From contig JAUMOL010000013.1 in NCBI GenBank assembly GCA_031295385.1, positions 62,001 to 126,000 of the forward strand: a stretch of 64,000 nucleotides of DNA, read 5' to 3'. Shown here one piece after another: positions 23,922 through 32,502 of this stretch; position 1 is the stretch's first letter; every line of letters begins with the position of its first letter. The stretch is from Collinsella sp. Its GTDB lineage: Bacteria > Actinomycetota > Coriobacteriia > Coriobacteriales > Coriobacteriaceae. The notes below the pieces were generated by a model. That model was not told the origin of the DNA. It did no database searches and saw nothing but the letters and a program-made list of their open reading frames with translations. A program made the position numbers and the translations under genes.

Positions 23922-24044
23922 CGTTACCGTTTGCAGGTGACGGCGCGCGCGAGACATGGCGTATCACGTACAATGGTTCGGATCGTATCGTTCGGGCAGG
24001 TTATCTGATATGCCTGATCGCCCTTCCATCATGAAAGGACTTCC

Positions 24045-24098
24045 ATGTCCCAATCCTCGACGCCCGCCGTATCTGAACTCGAGGAGACTGTCGAATAG
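24045..24098 (+). other. Short ORF (17 codons) with a ribosome site, possibly a truncated gene
   Basis: AAAGGACTTCC places a ribosome site just before an ATG. The frame reads MSQSSTPAVSELEETVE and then two stop codons. It ends 20 bp before a strong terminator. It looks like the first codons of a lost gene or a small leader peptide. No homologue can be named. Confidence 0.35.
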
Positions 24099-24118
24099 TA
24101 GTTGTGTTCAGCTAAATC

Positions 24119-24162
24119 AAAAAATGGCGTCCATGCGTATGTACGCGTGGACGCCATTTTTA
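24119..24162. terminator. Bidirectional terminator
   Basis: AAATGGCGTCC and GGACGCCATTT flank a loop with further GCGTA/TACGC pairing. Both strands carry A/T runs. It separates the short ORF and the convergent esterase gene. Confidence 0.85.
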
Positions 24163-24873
24163 ATGCGTCAGTATCCAGTGGATGCCGCGCGCCATGCGCA
24201 GGTCAGTTTGGGCAAAGTGGTTGCCGGGGTTGAGCTCCAGCGTTGTTGGAATGTCATGCTCGATAAACAGCTCTTCCATCGCACGCGTATCGTCGAGTAC
24301 GTGCCGCATCATGCGGTTGGGCGTCTTGGTTTCCTTTTTACCGAGCGACAGATAGGCGGCGTCGGGCGTGGCTGTCATCGTGCGCTCTCGCGCGTAGTCG
24401 ATAAAGCCGGGGAACCACAGCGACCCTGATGCACTTGCCGCGCGCTCAAAGACATCTGTTTGCCAAAGTGCCCACAGGGAAAAAAGACCCGCCAACGAGT
24501 AGCCGGCAATGCCGCGCCAGGTGGGCGGGCAGGGAAGTGATGATTCGGCCTCTGGGATTATCTGATTCAGCAGTTCATCGAGAAACTCAGACGCCTGTCC
24601 GCCAAAGGACTCGGCATCTCGTATAGTTCCCTCACATTCCCAGGGGCTCAGCTCGCGATTCCAATCGAGCCCTCCAATGGCGACAAGGGTGAATGGCGGG
24701 CAGTCGAGCTCTCGGCAGCGCTCGTAGACTTCACTACCGTCGCCCATAACCACGGGGAGGTAGATGACGGGCGCGCCTTCCACACACTCTGAATAAACGG
24801 TTATCTGCTTATGATGCGCTTCCAAGGCAGGCTTCTCTCGGTGTTGTGATATTGACAGCCTCAATTGTCGCAC
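24160..24873 (-). CDS. Esterase-family alpha/beta hydrolase (Fes/IroE-like)
   Basis: 237 residues. IYLPVVMGDGSEVYERCREL is the early strand. FTLVAIGGLDWNRELSPWE follows. IAGYSLAGLFSLWAL near 120 holds the nucleophile Ser in G-x-S-x-G. FERAASASGSLWFPG comes next, and the catalytic His is in NPGNHFAQ. This matches the putative-esterase family of enterochelin and related hydrolases. GTG at 24873 is used. TTG at 24825, after GAGAGAAG, is an equally plausible start. No signal peptide, so it is cytoplasmic. Confidence 0.75.
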   Translation of the reverse strand: MRQLRLSISQHREKPALEAHHKQITVYSECVEGAPVIYLPVVMGDGSEVYERCRELDCPPFTLVAIGGLDWNRELSPWECEGTIRDAESFGGQASEFLDELLNQIIPEAESSLPCPPTWRGIAGYSLAGLFSLWALWQTDVFERAASASGSLWFPGFIDYARERTMTATPDAAYLSLGKKETKTPNRMMRHVLDDTRAMEELFIEHDIPTTLELNPGNHFAQTDLRMARGIHWILTH

Positions 24874-24893
24874 GCTGGCACGGGGGCAGACGC

Positions 24894-24935
24894 TAAAAGA
24901 AAGGCGCGGAGCCGCTCGATGCGATTCCGCGCCTT
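24894..24935 (-). terminator. Terminator of the purine permease gene
   Basis: AAGGCGCGGA and TCCGCGCCTT pair around a GC-rich loop. On the minus strand the stem is followed by TCTTTTAG. Confidence 0.75.
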
Positions 24936-24962
24936 GTTGTTTTGCTTTAGCAGGCTATGCCG

Positions 24963-26273
24963 CTACGCTACAAAGAAGTAGACGAGGAAGGCGAGGGCTG
25001 CGATCCACATGAGCGGCTTGATCTTGGAAGCCTCGCCCTTAAAGAGCGCGACGATCACGTAGGCGATAAAGCCTAGGCCAATGCCGGCAGAGATGGAGTA
25101 GGTGAAGGGCACGCCGGCGACAATCATGAACGCCGGGAAACCCTGCGACACGTCGGACCAGTCGATCTCGGAGGCCTCGCTCATCATGAGGTAGCCGACG
25201 TAGACCAGAGCACCGCAGGTGGCGGCGCTGGAAACGATGGTGACGATGGGGGAGAAGAACGCGGCGAGAATGAACAGCACGCCGGTGGTGACGGAGGTAA
25301 GGCCCGTGCGGCCACCGTCGGCGGCGCCGGAAGTGGACTCGACGAAGGTGGTGATGGAGGAGACACCCATGAAACCGCCCACAGCGGCGGCGGCGGAGTC
25401 GACGATTAGGATCTCCTTGATATTCTCGACGTTGCCGTCGTCGGTGAGGAACTCGCCCTGCTTGGCTACGGCCATCGCGGTGCCCATGGTGTCGAAGAAG
25501 TCACTCATGAGCAGCGAGAACGAGATGACGAGGAGCGCGGGGTCGGTAAGGACCTTGACGATGGCGGGCACGCCGCCGGCGTCGGCGATGGGGCCACCGA
25601 TGCTCGAGAAGTCGAGCGGGGCGATGATACCGGTCGGAGCCTGGGTCACACCTAGGGGGATACCGGCGATGACGGCGACGACGATGCCGATGAGCAGCGA
25701 GCCGGGGACGTTGCGGCAGGCGAGGGCGACCGTCACCAGGATGGAGATGATGCCGACGATGAAGGTGGGGGAGGTGATGTCGCCCAGACCGACGAGTGTA
25801 CCGGCGCCAGCGGTGATAATGCCGGCATCGCACAGGCCAATCATGGCGATGAACAGGCCCAGACCCACCGAGATGGCGTGACGCAGGACAACCGGGATGG
25901 CGTCCATGATGGCCTCGCGCAGGCCACAAAGCACGAGCAGCAAGATGACGACGCCCTCAAGGAAGATGACGCTCATGGCCACGTGCCAGTCACCGCCGCA
26001 GACGGTGGTGGTGATTCCAGCGATCATCGCGTTGACGCCTAAGCCCGACGCGCAGGCGAGCGGGCGGTTGGCGAAGATGCCCATGCAGATGGTCATGATG
26101 CCGGCGCCCAGGCAGGTGGCGCAGGCGAGCGCTCCCGCATCGATGCCGGCGCCCGAGAGCACCGCAGGGTTGACGGCGATGATGTAGGCCATCGCCAGGA
26201 ATGTTGTCAGTCCAGCGCGAAGTTCGGTCCCGATTGTGGACTTGCGCTCACTGACGTGAAAAAGTTCGTCCAT
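24963..26273 (-). CDS. NCS2/AzgA-type purine permease
   Basis: 436 residues. It starts MDELFHVSERKSTIGTELRA and the next motif GLTTFLAMAYIIAVNPAVL is diagnostic for the AzgA/PbuG/GhxP branch. About 12-14 membrane helices follow; SGAADGGRTGLTSVTTGVLF is the later substrate-site motif. It should import adenine, guanine or hypoxanthine by proton symport. The ATG at 26271-26273 has GGAAAGGG upstream. No purine riboswitch was seen in the leader. Confidence 0.88.
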   Translation of the reverse strand: MDELFHVSERKSTIGTELRAGLTTFLAMAYIIAVNPAVLSGAGIDAGALACATCLGAGIMTICMGIFANRPLACASGLGVNAMIAGITTTVCGGDWHVAMSVIFLEGVVILLLVLCGLREAIMDAIPVVLRHAISVGLGLFIAMIGLCDAGIITAGAGTLVGLGDITSPTFIVGIISILVTVALACRNVPGSLLIGIVVAVIAGIPLGVTQAPTGIIAPLDFSSIGGPIADAGGVPAIVKVLTDPALLVISFSLLMSDFFDTMGTAMAVAKQGEFLTDDGNVENIKEILIVDSAAAAVGGFMGVSSITTFVESTSGAADGGRTGLTSVTTGVLFILAAFFSPIVTIVSSAATCGALVYVGYLMMSEASEIDWSDVSQGFPAFMIVAGVPFTYSISAGIGLGFIAYVIVALFKGEASKIKPLMWIAALAFLVYFFVA

Positions 26274-26427
26274 GCATACCCTTTCCTTGTTCGGCCCCGA
26301 GTTTAGGCCGATTGACACGAACTCAACTACTATATCGCCTTTGAAAGGTTGATGTTCCTCGCATGTTGATGTTCGGCGCTTTGTAGCAGACGGACGGTAT
26401 TTTTCGCATGAAAATGTGTGGGTACCG

Positions 26428-26433
26428 TATACT
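26428..26433 (+). promoter_or_regulatory. Promoter -10 candidate of the deformylase-like gene
   Basis: TATACT preceded by an inverted repeat ACGGTA (26394) / TACCGT (26423) in an AT-rich region, 34 bp before the start codon at 26467. Confidence 0.35.
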
Positions 26434-26466
26434 TAAGCAGTTACAACGACCCCTATGGAGGAACGT

Positions 26467-26886
26467 ATGATTAAAGAGCTCTGCCACGACGAGGCTATTC
26501 TGTCCCAGCGTTGCGAGGTCGCGACCGTCGAGGACGAGTCGGTGGCACAGGACCTGATCGATACCATCAAGTCGCTCGACGATGCCGGTTGCCTTGCCGC
26601 CAACCAGATCGGCGTCACCAAGAAGGTCTGCGTCTATCTGGACGACGCCGGCGAGCCCCATGTGCTCTACAACCCCCGTCTGGTGTTTGGCCTGGGTGCC
26701 AGCAAGATGGAGGAGAGCTGCCTGACGCACGAGGAGGTCACCAAGTCCACGCGCTATATCAAGTGCAAGGTTGCCTTTGACCAGATTGTCGACGGCAAGA
26801 TGAAGGAGTGCCGCCGCGACTACGCGGGCTTTGAGGCACAGATGATCCAGCATATGATCGATCACTGTCTTGGAAAGTTGGTCTAA
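26467..26886 (+). CDS. Peptide-deformylase-like protein with a substituted catalytic Glu
   Basis: 139 residues with the Def fold. Motif 1 is GCLAANQIG (41-49). Motif 2 is EESCLTHEE with the metal-ligand Cys85. Motif 3 is HMIDH (129-133), where the family has HExDH. The two metal-binding histidines are kept, but the catalytic Glu is Met130. Deformylase activity is therefore doubtful, and it may be regulatory or act on another substrate. GGAGG precedes the ATG at 26467. A second, intact family member is at 34099-34509. Confidence 0.8.
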   Translation: MIKELCHDEAILSQRCEVATVEDESVAQDLIDTIKSLDDAGCLAANQIGVTKKVCVYLDDAGEPHVLYNPRLVFGLGASKMEESCLTHEEVTKSTRYIKCKVAFDQIVDGKMKECRRDYAGFEAQMIQHMIDHCLGKLV

Positions 26887-26917
26887 GGGGACCAAAGCAC
26901 CGCACTTTGTCTCTTTT

Positions 26918-26955
26918 GGCCCGGGCATGACATTGTTGTCATGTCCGGGCTTTTG
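26918..26955 (+). terminator. Intrinsic terminator
   Basis: GCCCGGGCATGACA and TGTCATGTCCGGGC form a long stem followed by TTTT. Confidence 0.85.
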
Positions 26956-27017
26956 TGTTTAGCGCCTTTTTGTTTGGAGACAATGAAATTAGCAAGAACG
27001 TAAAGCTAGGAGGCGCT

Positions 27018-27983
27018 ATGTGTACGAGTATTCGATTTACCGATAATTCTGGCCACATGTATCTGGGCCGCAATCTCGACTGGAGCTTTGACTACGGCCA
27101 ACAGGTTCGCGTGATGCCGCGCGGGTTTCACATTCCGTATTCGTTTATCGACGACGCGACAGCGGCGCACGCGGTGATCGGTATGTGCATCGATTACAGG
27201 AACTACCCTATGTTCTTCGATTGCGGCAACGATGCGGGCCTCGCCGTGGCGGGTCTCAATTTCCCGGGTTATGCCGAGTATGCCAAGGGCCCTGTCGACG
27301 GCAAGACCAATATCGCGGCCTATGAGTTTCCCCTGTGGGTGGCAGCGACGTTCTCGACGGTCGATGAGGTCGAGGCCGCGCTGCGCGACACGGTGATTGT
27401 CGCCAAATCTGCCGGAGAGGGGCTGGGCGTGTCACTGCTCCATTGGATTATCGGCGACAGCCAGCGCAGCATCGTGGTCGAGATGATGGCTGACGGCCTG
27501 CATGTATACGACGATCCGGTCGACACCCTTGCCAATCAGCCGACCTTCCCGTGGCATATGGAAAACCTACGCACCTATATCACCGCCACAAGCGATTTTC
27601 CGCAGACGGCGACATGGCGTGGCGCCGAGCTCAAGCCCTATGGAGCCGGTGCCGGCATGCGCGGCATTCCGGGCGATTGCTATTCGCCGAGCCGTTTTGT
27701 AAAGGCGGCGTACCTCAATGCCAATTACCCGCAAAAGGAGAGCGAGACCGAAAACGTCGTTCGCATGTTCCGCTCGCTCGAGGGCGTGGTGATGATCGAG
27801 GGGGCGTCCAGGATGGGCGATGGCAAGTTCGAGAAGACTATCTACACCGGATGCTTTAGCGCGCGCACGGGCAATTATTACTACGCGATGTATGGGGATC
27901 CGTCGATTCGCTACGTGAGCCTGATGGATGCCGAGGGCGCGAGCCCCGATAGGCTCGTGGTTCCCGAGCCGCGTCGTTCGTAG
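27018..27983 (+). CDS. bsh: Choloylglycine hydrolase family (bile salt hydrolase)
   Basis: 321 residues. The mature enzyme should start at Cys2, the N-terminal nucleophile, after Met removal. Cys2, Arg18, Asp21 (RNLDW) and Asn81 (GLNFPG) match the bile-salt-hydrolase catalytic and binding residues. Length fits BSH (316-338). It should split glycine or taurine from conjugated bile acids in the gut; penicillin V acylase activity is the alternative. AGGAGG (27008-27013) precedes the ATG at 27018. No signal peptide, so it acts inside the cell. Confidence 0.88.
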   Translation: MCTSIRFTDNSGHMYLGRNLDWSFDYGQQVRVMPRGFHIPYSFIDDATAAHAVIGMCIDYRNYPMFFDCGNDAGLAVAGLNFPGYAEYAKGPVDGKTNIAAYEFPLWVAATFSTVDEVEAALRDTVIVAKSAGEGLGVSLLHWIIGDSQRSIVVEMMADGLHVYDDPVDTLANQPTFPWHMENLRTYITATSDFPQTATWRGAELKPYGAGAGMRGIPGDCYSPSRFVKAAYLNANYPQKESETENVVRMFRSLEGVVMIEGASRMGDGKFEKTIYTGCFSARTGNYYYAMYGDPSIRYVSLMDAEGASPDRLVVPEPRRS

Positions 27984-28006
27984 CCGATAGCTTTACCGCA
28001 ATGCAA

Positions 28007-28042
28007 AGCGGCCCTGCATCTCCCGTGAGGTGCAGGGCCGCT
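28007..28042. terminator. Bidirectional terminator
   Basis: AGCGGCCCTGCA and TGCAGGGCCGCT form a 12-bp stem between the convergent bsh and kup genes. Confidence 0.8.
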
Positions 28043-28062
28043 GTCGTTGATTTGTGACGTCG

Positions 28063-30294
28063 CTAGAAGTTGGCGTCGTTGAGTTGTTCGTTCTCGAGGC
28101 CGTCGAGCTGTTGCTGTTCGGGCGTATCGGCGACGCTCTCGAGCAACTCGGTGGGATCGACGTTCATGTCCTTACCGGCTTCGTTGCCGTTGACCAAGTC
28201 GTCCGAGAAGATGTCGACTTCCATTTCCTCGGCCTCTTCGATCTGAACCTCGAGCGGCACCTGGGTGCGCACGAGCTTAACGGCCGGGCGCATGCGGGCA
28301 AACAGCGGCACGTACTCGATGATGATGGCCGAGTTCTCAAGACCGTACCAGCGTGCCGGGCTTCCGCAGGCGCGGCGGACGGCGTACTTGATGGCCATCA
28401 CGCGGTGGTCATTGCGGTTGATGTCCGTTTCGGGGGCAAGCATCTTGCGCAGCATACAAAAGCGGAAGTCACCCACGTTGCCGCGTGTCTCGTAGATGGA
28501 GTAGGTGTGATGTTGCGGCGGCAGCTCGCCCGATGCCATCAAGTCGCCGACGATCTGACGCAGATAAGCGTTGACGCGCTGGTTGACTTTAAAGCCCAGG
28601 TCTAGGCGAACGCGGAAGAGGAAGTCCGTGCCAAAGGTCTCGACGGAATACTCGTGCGTATAGGGTTCGTCGGTAACGTGCACGTTAATGAACCAATATG
28701 CCTTGGCGCGCTTGGGATGCTTATCCAGGATGGAATAGAGCACGTCGCGGTCGAGTGTGAGCGGGTCGGGGCTGTTGGTGAGAAATACCAGATTGTCGGC
28801 GAGCACGGGATAGGTCTCGTCGTTGCGCAGGCGGTTGAGCTGGTCGATGTACTTGGAGACGGGCAGCAAAATCGTCTGCGTGCGCTCGATGGCGGTGCCG
28901 CGGCGCCACACGTACATAAGGCCAAACAGCAGTGCGGCCAGGAAGATCATGACGTAGCCGCCGTCAAAGAACATGGTGAGGCACGAGGCGAAGAAGCACA
29001 GCTCAATGGCACCAAAGAGCAGGGCGAAGACGCAGGCACCCAGCCTGTGCTTGAGGATGCCGGCGATGTAGCTCGTCAAAAGCGTCGTGGTCATGAGCAT
29101 GGTCACGGTAATGGCGAGGCCGTAGGCGCTCTCCATGCGCTCGGAGTTTTGGAACAGCAGCACGATGAAGATGCAGCCGACCCACATGATGTTATTGACG
29201 AGCGGAATATAGAGCTGGCCCTTGGTGTCGCTGGGGTAGTGGATGCGCAGATGCGGCATAAGGTTGAGACGCGTTGCCTCGGATACCAGCGAGAACGAGC
29301 CGGTGATGAGCGCCTGCGAGGCAATGATGGCCGCCACGGCCGAAAGCACGATGGCAAAGGGGCGCAGGGGCTCGGGGAGCATCATATAGAACGGGTTGAC
29401 GATATCCATCACGAGCAACTGGGGATTGGAATTGTTGGCGAGCAGCCAAGCGCCCTGACCCAGGTAGTTAAGGATAAGCGCCGCTTTAACAAACGGCCAG
29501 GATGCGTAGATGTTGGCCTTGCCCACGTGGCCCATGTCTGAATAGAGCGCCTCGGCGCCGGTCGTCGACAGGAAGACGAAGCCGAGCACCATGATGCCCG
29601 AGTGGTTGATGGGCGAGAACAGGAACATGACGCCGCGGATGGGGTTAAGCGCGCGCAAGATGGACAGGTTGCCGAGCATGTTGAATAGACCGGCGCCTGC
29701 CAGGAACAGGAACCACAGCGTCATGAGCGGACCGAACAGCTTGCCGATTGACGAGGTGCCAGCGCGCTGCATGGCAAACAGGCCACAGATAATGATGATG
29801 GTAATAATGATGACGTTAGTTTGCCCGTCACCCAACAGCGCGTGGCCCCACTCGATGGTGCGCAGACCCTCGATGGCCGTGGTAACCGTGACGGCGGGGG
29901 TGAGGATGCCGTCGGCGAGCAGCGCCGCACCGCCGATCATGGCGGGGAGAATCAGCCACGGTGCCACCTTGCGTACCAGGCTAAACAGGGCGAAGATGCC
30001 GCCTTCGTTGTGGTTGTCGGCCTTCATGGCGATTACCACGTACTTGACCGTGGTCACGAGCGTCATGGTCCAGATGACGAGCGAAAGCGCGCCCAGGATC
30101 ATGTCCTCGCTGACGGTACCGATGCCGCCGTTGTTGGCGACGATTGATTTCATGGTGTACATGGGGCTCGTGCCGATGTCGCCATAGACGACGCCGAGCG
30201 TTACGAGCAGCATGCCAGCGGAGAGGGGGATGGCTCTGTGCCCGCCTTGACCACGCTGGTCTTGGGGGTTTGCCTCCAGTTTGTTGTGTGCCAC
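28063..30294 (-). CDS. kup: Kup-type potassium uptake protein
   Basis: 743 residues from the chosen start. LLVTLGVVYGDIGTSPMYT near residue 29 is the KUP signature. NHNEGGIFALFSL and LADGILTPAVTVTTAIEGL follow, with 12 membrane helices to about residue 455 and a large cytosolic C-terminal domain. It imports K+ with H+. GTG at 30292-30294 is preferred because AAGGGAG is five bases before it; the upstream ATG (30312) contains that site. The acidic C-terminus ends in a poorly conserved tail. Confidence 0.9.
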   Translation of the reverse strand: MAHNKLEANPQDQRGQGGHRAIPLSAGMLLVTLGVVYGDIGTSPMYTMKSIVANNGGIGTVSEDMILGALSLVIWTMTLVTTVKYVVIAMKADNHNEGGIFALFSLVRKVAPWLILPAMIGGAALLADGILTPAVTVTTAIEGLRTIEWGHALLGDGQTNVIIITIIIICGLFAMQRAGTSSIGKLFGPLMTLWFLFLAGAGLFNMLGNLSILRALNPIRGVMFLFSPINHSGIMVLGFVFLSTTGAEALYSDMGHVGKANIYASWPFVKAALILNYLGQGAWLLANNSNPQLLVMDIVNPFYMMLPEPLRPFAIVLSAVAAIIASQALITGSFSLVSEATRLNLMPHLRIHYPSDTKGQLYIPLVNNIMWVGCIFIVLLFQNSERMESAYGLAITVTMLMTTTLLTSYIAGILKHRLGACVFALLFGAIELCFFASCLTMFFDGGYVMIFLAALLFGLMYVWRRGTAIERTQTILLPVSKYIDQLNRLRNDETYPVLADNLVFLTNSPDPLTLDRDVLYSILDKHPKRAKAYWFINVHVTDEPYTHEYSVETFGTDFLFRVRLDLGFKVNQRVNAYLRQIVGDLMASGELPPQHHTYSIYETRGNVGDFRFCMLRKMLAPETDINRNDHRVMAIKYAVRRACGSPARWYGLENSAIIIEYVPLFARMRPAVKLVRTQVPLEVQIEEAEEMEVDIFSDDLVNGNEAGKDMNVDPTELLESVADTPEQQQLDGLENEQLNDANF

Positions 30295-30394
30295 GTGGAC
30301 TCCCTTAGACATCCGGTTGTCTGTCTAGGACAGATAATCTTTATGCCGTCTTTATACATACAAGAGCAGTTTGGCACATCAGGTTATTTTAGAC

Positions 30395-30418
30395 AATAAT
30401 CCCCAGCTGGGGATTATT
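30395..30418. repeat. Perfect 24-bp palindrome
   Basis: AATAATCCCCAG and its exact complement CTGGGGATTATT abut with no loop, between kup and the DMT gene. It may be a repressor operator for kup or the terminator of the DMT gene. Confidence 0.55.
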
Positions 30419-30452
30419 TATGTACGTAGGTAGCATTTCAAAACAGGGGCTT

Positions 30453-31364
30453 TTAAGCACGTGCTGTCTGGGCTATGCCAGCCTTGGCGCTTGCGCGTTT
30501 GCCGGCGAGTTCGCAAAAAATCGCGCCGCCGATGATAAGCGCGGCACCCATCAGACGGACCGGTGTTATGGCTTCGCCCAAAAGGACGGCGGAGAACACG
30601 ACCGCCGAAAGCGGCTCGAGGTAGCCGACAACGGCGACGGTCTGCACAGGCAGTTTGGCGACGGCGCTAAAGTAGAGCAGGCAACCAATGCCGGTGTTGA
30701 CGACGCCGAGCATGACGACGGCGCGCCAATCGATGCCTGCGGCGACGCCGGCGGACAGGAATGAGGGTGCACCCTGCGTGATGAGCGTGAGGACCAGCGC
30801 GGTCACAAAGGCGGCACTCACCTGGAGCGTGGAGTTCTCGAGGCCTTCGATGTGTGGCGCGCCCTTGCTAGCGATGACCATCAGCGCATAGCAAAATGCC
30901 GAGGCGATGCCGCAGGCGATACCTGCAATGGGCATATTGCCGCCTAGACCTTGCGCTGTAATGAGAAAAGCACCGCAAGCAACGGCGATAAAGCCGGCGA
31001 TTTTGCCGCCGGTCAGCTTTTCGCCAAAGATGAGCGGGGAGAGTGCCATGACAATGATGGGGCCGCAGTAGTACAGCAGCGAGGATACGCCGACGCCGAC
31101 CGTCTGGTAGGCGCGGAACAGAAAAATCCAGCTGGCGCCCAGCGCAGCTCCCGAGAGGAGGAGGGCTGCGGCTTCGCGGGGGCGAGATGGCGCCTGCAAC
31201 TTATGGCGTTGGGTGATGGCGAGAATGGTGACAAGCGAGAGTGCGCCCAAAAACGTGCGTAGTAGCACGATATCCGAGCTCGGCAGCGCGATGGCGGCGG
31301 CGATGATGCCGTTGGAGCCAAACAATAGCAATGCTGCTAAGTACGTAAACAGTCCGTTGTTCAT
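30453..31364 (-). CDS. DMT-superfamily exporter (EamA family)
   Basis: 303 residues with ten hydrophobic segments arranged as two EamA repeats. FGSNGIIAAAIALPSSDIVLLR is the first repeat start. VGYLEPLSAVVFSAVLLGEAI near 250 is the conserved second-repeat motif. It probably exports an amino acid or metabolite. It is divergent from a LysR gene, which is the obvious candidate regulator. Confidence 0.85.
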   Translation of the reverse strand: MNNGLFTYLAALLLFGSNGIIAAAIALPSSDIVLLRTFLGALSLVTILAITQRHKLQAPSRPREAAALLLSGAALGASWIFLFRAYQTVGVGVSSLLYYCGPIIVMALSPLIFGEKLTGGKIAGFIAVACGAFLITAQGLGGNMPIAGIACGIASAFCYALMVIASKGAPHIEGLENSTLQVSAAFVTALVLTLITQGAPSFLSAGVAAGIDWRAVVMLGVVNTGIGCLLYFSAVAKLPVQTVAVVGYLEPLSAVVFSAVLLGEAITPVRLMGAALIIGGAIFCELAGKRASAKAGIAQTARA

Positions 31365-31393
31365 GCGCTTCCGTCCCTTCTATATCCGAGCAT

Positions 31394-31437
31394 GTTCACT
31401 ATGGGTGAACTGGCTTTAGAAGAAAAGCGAATATAAT
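31394..31437. promoter_or_regulatory. LysR operator and -10 candidate in a divergent promoter
   Basis: GTTCAC and GTGAAC (31394-31410, 5-bp spacer TATGG) form a LysR-type dyad. TATAAT at 31432-31437 may be the -10 of the LysR gene. Confidence 0.5.
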
Positions 31438-31482
31438 GCATGGATAACATGACAAAAACTCATGCAAAGGTGGAGGGGTGCC

Positions 31483-32340
31483 GTGGAAACGAATATTCAA
31501 AAGATGCAGGTGCTGCTCGAGACCGTGCGCGCCGGCAGTTTTACGCGCGCCGCCGAGCGCCTGAGCTATTCGCAGTCGGGCGTGAGCCGCATGGTGGCCG
31601 ATCTCGAGGCCGACTGGGGCTTTAAGGTGCTCGACCGCAGTCGCGAGGGCGTAGTACTTTCTGCCGATGGACGGCAAGTTATGCCTGCGGTTGAGGCGTT
31701 ATGCGAGGAGTTTGGCCGCCTGCAGCGACGCGTGGATGAGATGCGCGGGCTCATGCGCGGCAAAATCTGCATCGGTACGTTTTCGAGCGTGGCGACCCAC
31801 GTGCTGCCGCCGGTGATTGCGCGCTTTCGCGCCGATCATCCGGACGTCGATTACGAGTTGCTGATGGGCGATTACTCAGAGATTGAACAATGGGTGGCAG
31901 AGGGCCGCTGCGATCTGGGCTTTATCCCGCGTGAACCCCGAGAAAACGGCATGGCATCGCGGTCTTTGGTGCGCGACGAGTTGATGGCGGTAGTGCCGGC
32001 GGACTCTTTGCTTGCCACGGCGGAGGTCGTTTCTCTTGCCGATTTAGCCAACGAGCAGTTTATTCTGCTAGAACGAGGCACCGATGATGAGATTACGCCG
32101 CTGTTTCGCCGCGCGGGCCTGGCGGTGCGCTCTAAGCTGTCGACCTGGGATGACTATGCGATTATGGCCATGGTCGAGGACGGCCTGGGCGTGAGCATTC
32201 TTCCCGCGCTCATCTTGCGCCGCTGCCAGTTCGATGTTGCCGTGCGCCCACTCGAGGGGCATCCCCATCGGCAGATCAACGCCATATATCGAACGGCCGA
32301 TGTTTCGCTTGCTGCCGCCCGTTTCCTCGAATACCTCTAA
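31483..32340 (+). CDS. LysR-family transcriptional regulator
   Basis: 285 residues. N-terminal helix-turn-helix: QVLLETVRAGSFTRAAERL and QSGVSRMVADLEADWGFKV. Effector-binding domain from about 85: GKICIGTFSSVATHVLPPV to the C-terminus. It is divergent from the DMT exporter and probably controls it. The GTG start at 31483 has the ribosome site GGAGGGG shortly upstream; an earlier in-frame ATG would include that site. The ligand is unknown. Confidence 0.85.
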   Translation: METNIQKMQVLLETVRAGSFTRAAERLSYSQSGVSRMVADLEADWGFKVLDRSREGVVLSADGRQVMPAVEALCEEFGRLQRRVDEMRGLMRGKICIGTFSSVATHVLPPVIARFRADHPDVDYELLMGDYSEIEQWVAEGRCDLGFIPREPRENGMASRSLVRDELMAVVPADSLLATAEVVSLADLANEQFILLERGTDDEITPLFRRAGLAVRSKLSTWDDYAIMAMVEDGLGVSILPALILRRCQFDVAVRPLEGHPHRQINAIYRTADVSLAAARFLEYL

Positions 32341-32399
32341 ACGCGTGCGTGTCATTGTCCGCTTTGGGCAAATCTCAGAGTCCGGCGCATTTTCTTATG

Positions 32400-32481
32400 A
32401 AATTGAACTTCCCGATAATGCGCCGCGCTATACTGCTGCCTAAATTGAACCCAGGTTCAATTCGTGTTCTATAAATTGAAC
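32400..32481 (+). promoter_or_regulatory. AAATTGAAC operator repeats before the XRE-aminotransferase
   Basis: AAATTGAAC occurs at 32400, 32442 and 32473. The middle copy forms the palindrome AATTGAACCCAGGTTCAATT (32443-32462). TATACT at 32429-32434 is a -10 candidate. The array suits autoregulation by the N-terminal XRE domain of the downstream protein. Confidence 0.6.
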
Positions 32482-32502
32482 TTTGCCAGCAAGGAGGTTC
32501 TA

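Noticed and set aside
26274..26427. Purine riboswitch considered upstream of the permease
   Set aside because: No aptamer core or paired arms of the purine class was seen on the minus strand.
30295..30394. c-di-AMP (ydaO) riboswitch considered upstream of kup
   Set aside because: The leader is about 100 bp and lacks the conserved ydaO segments; only small palindromes are present.
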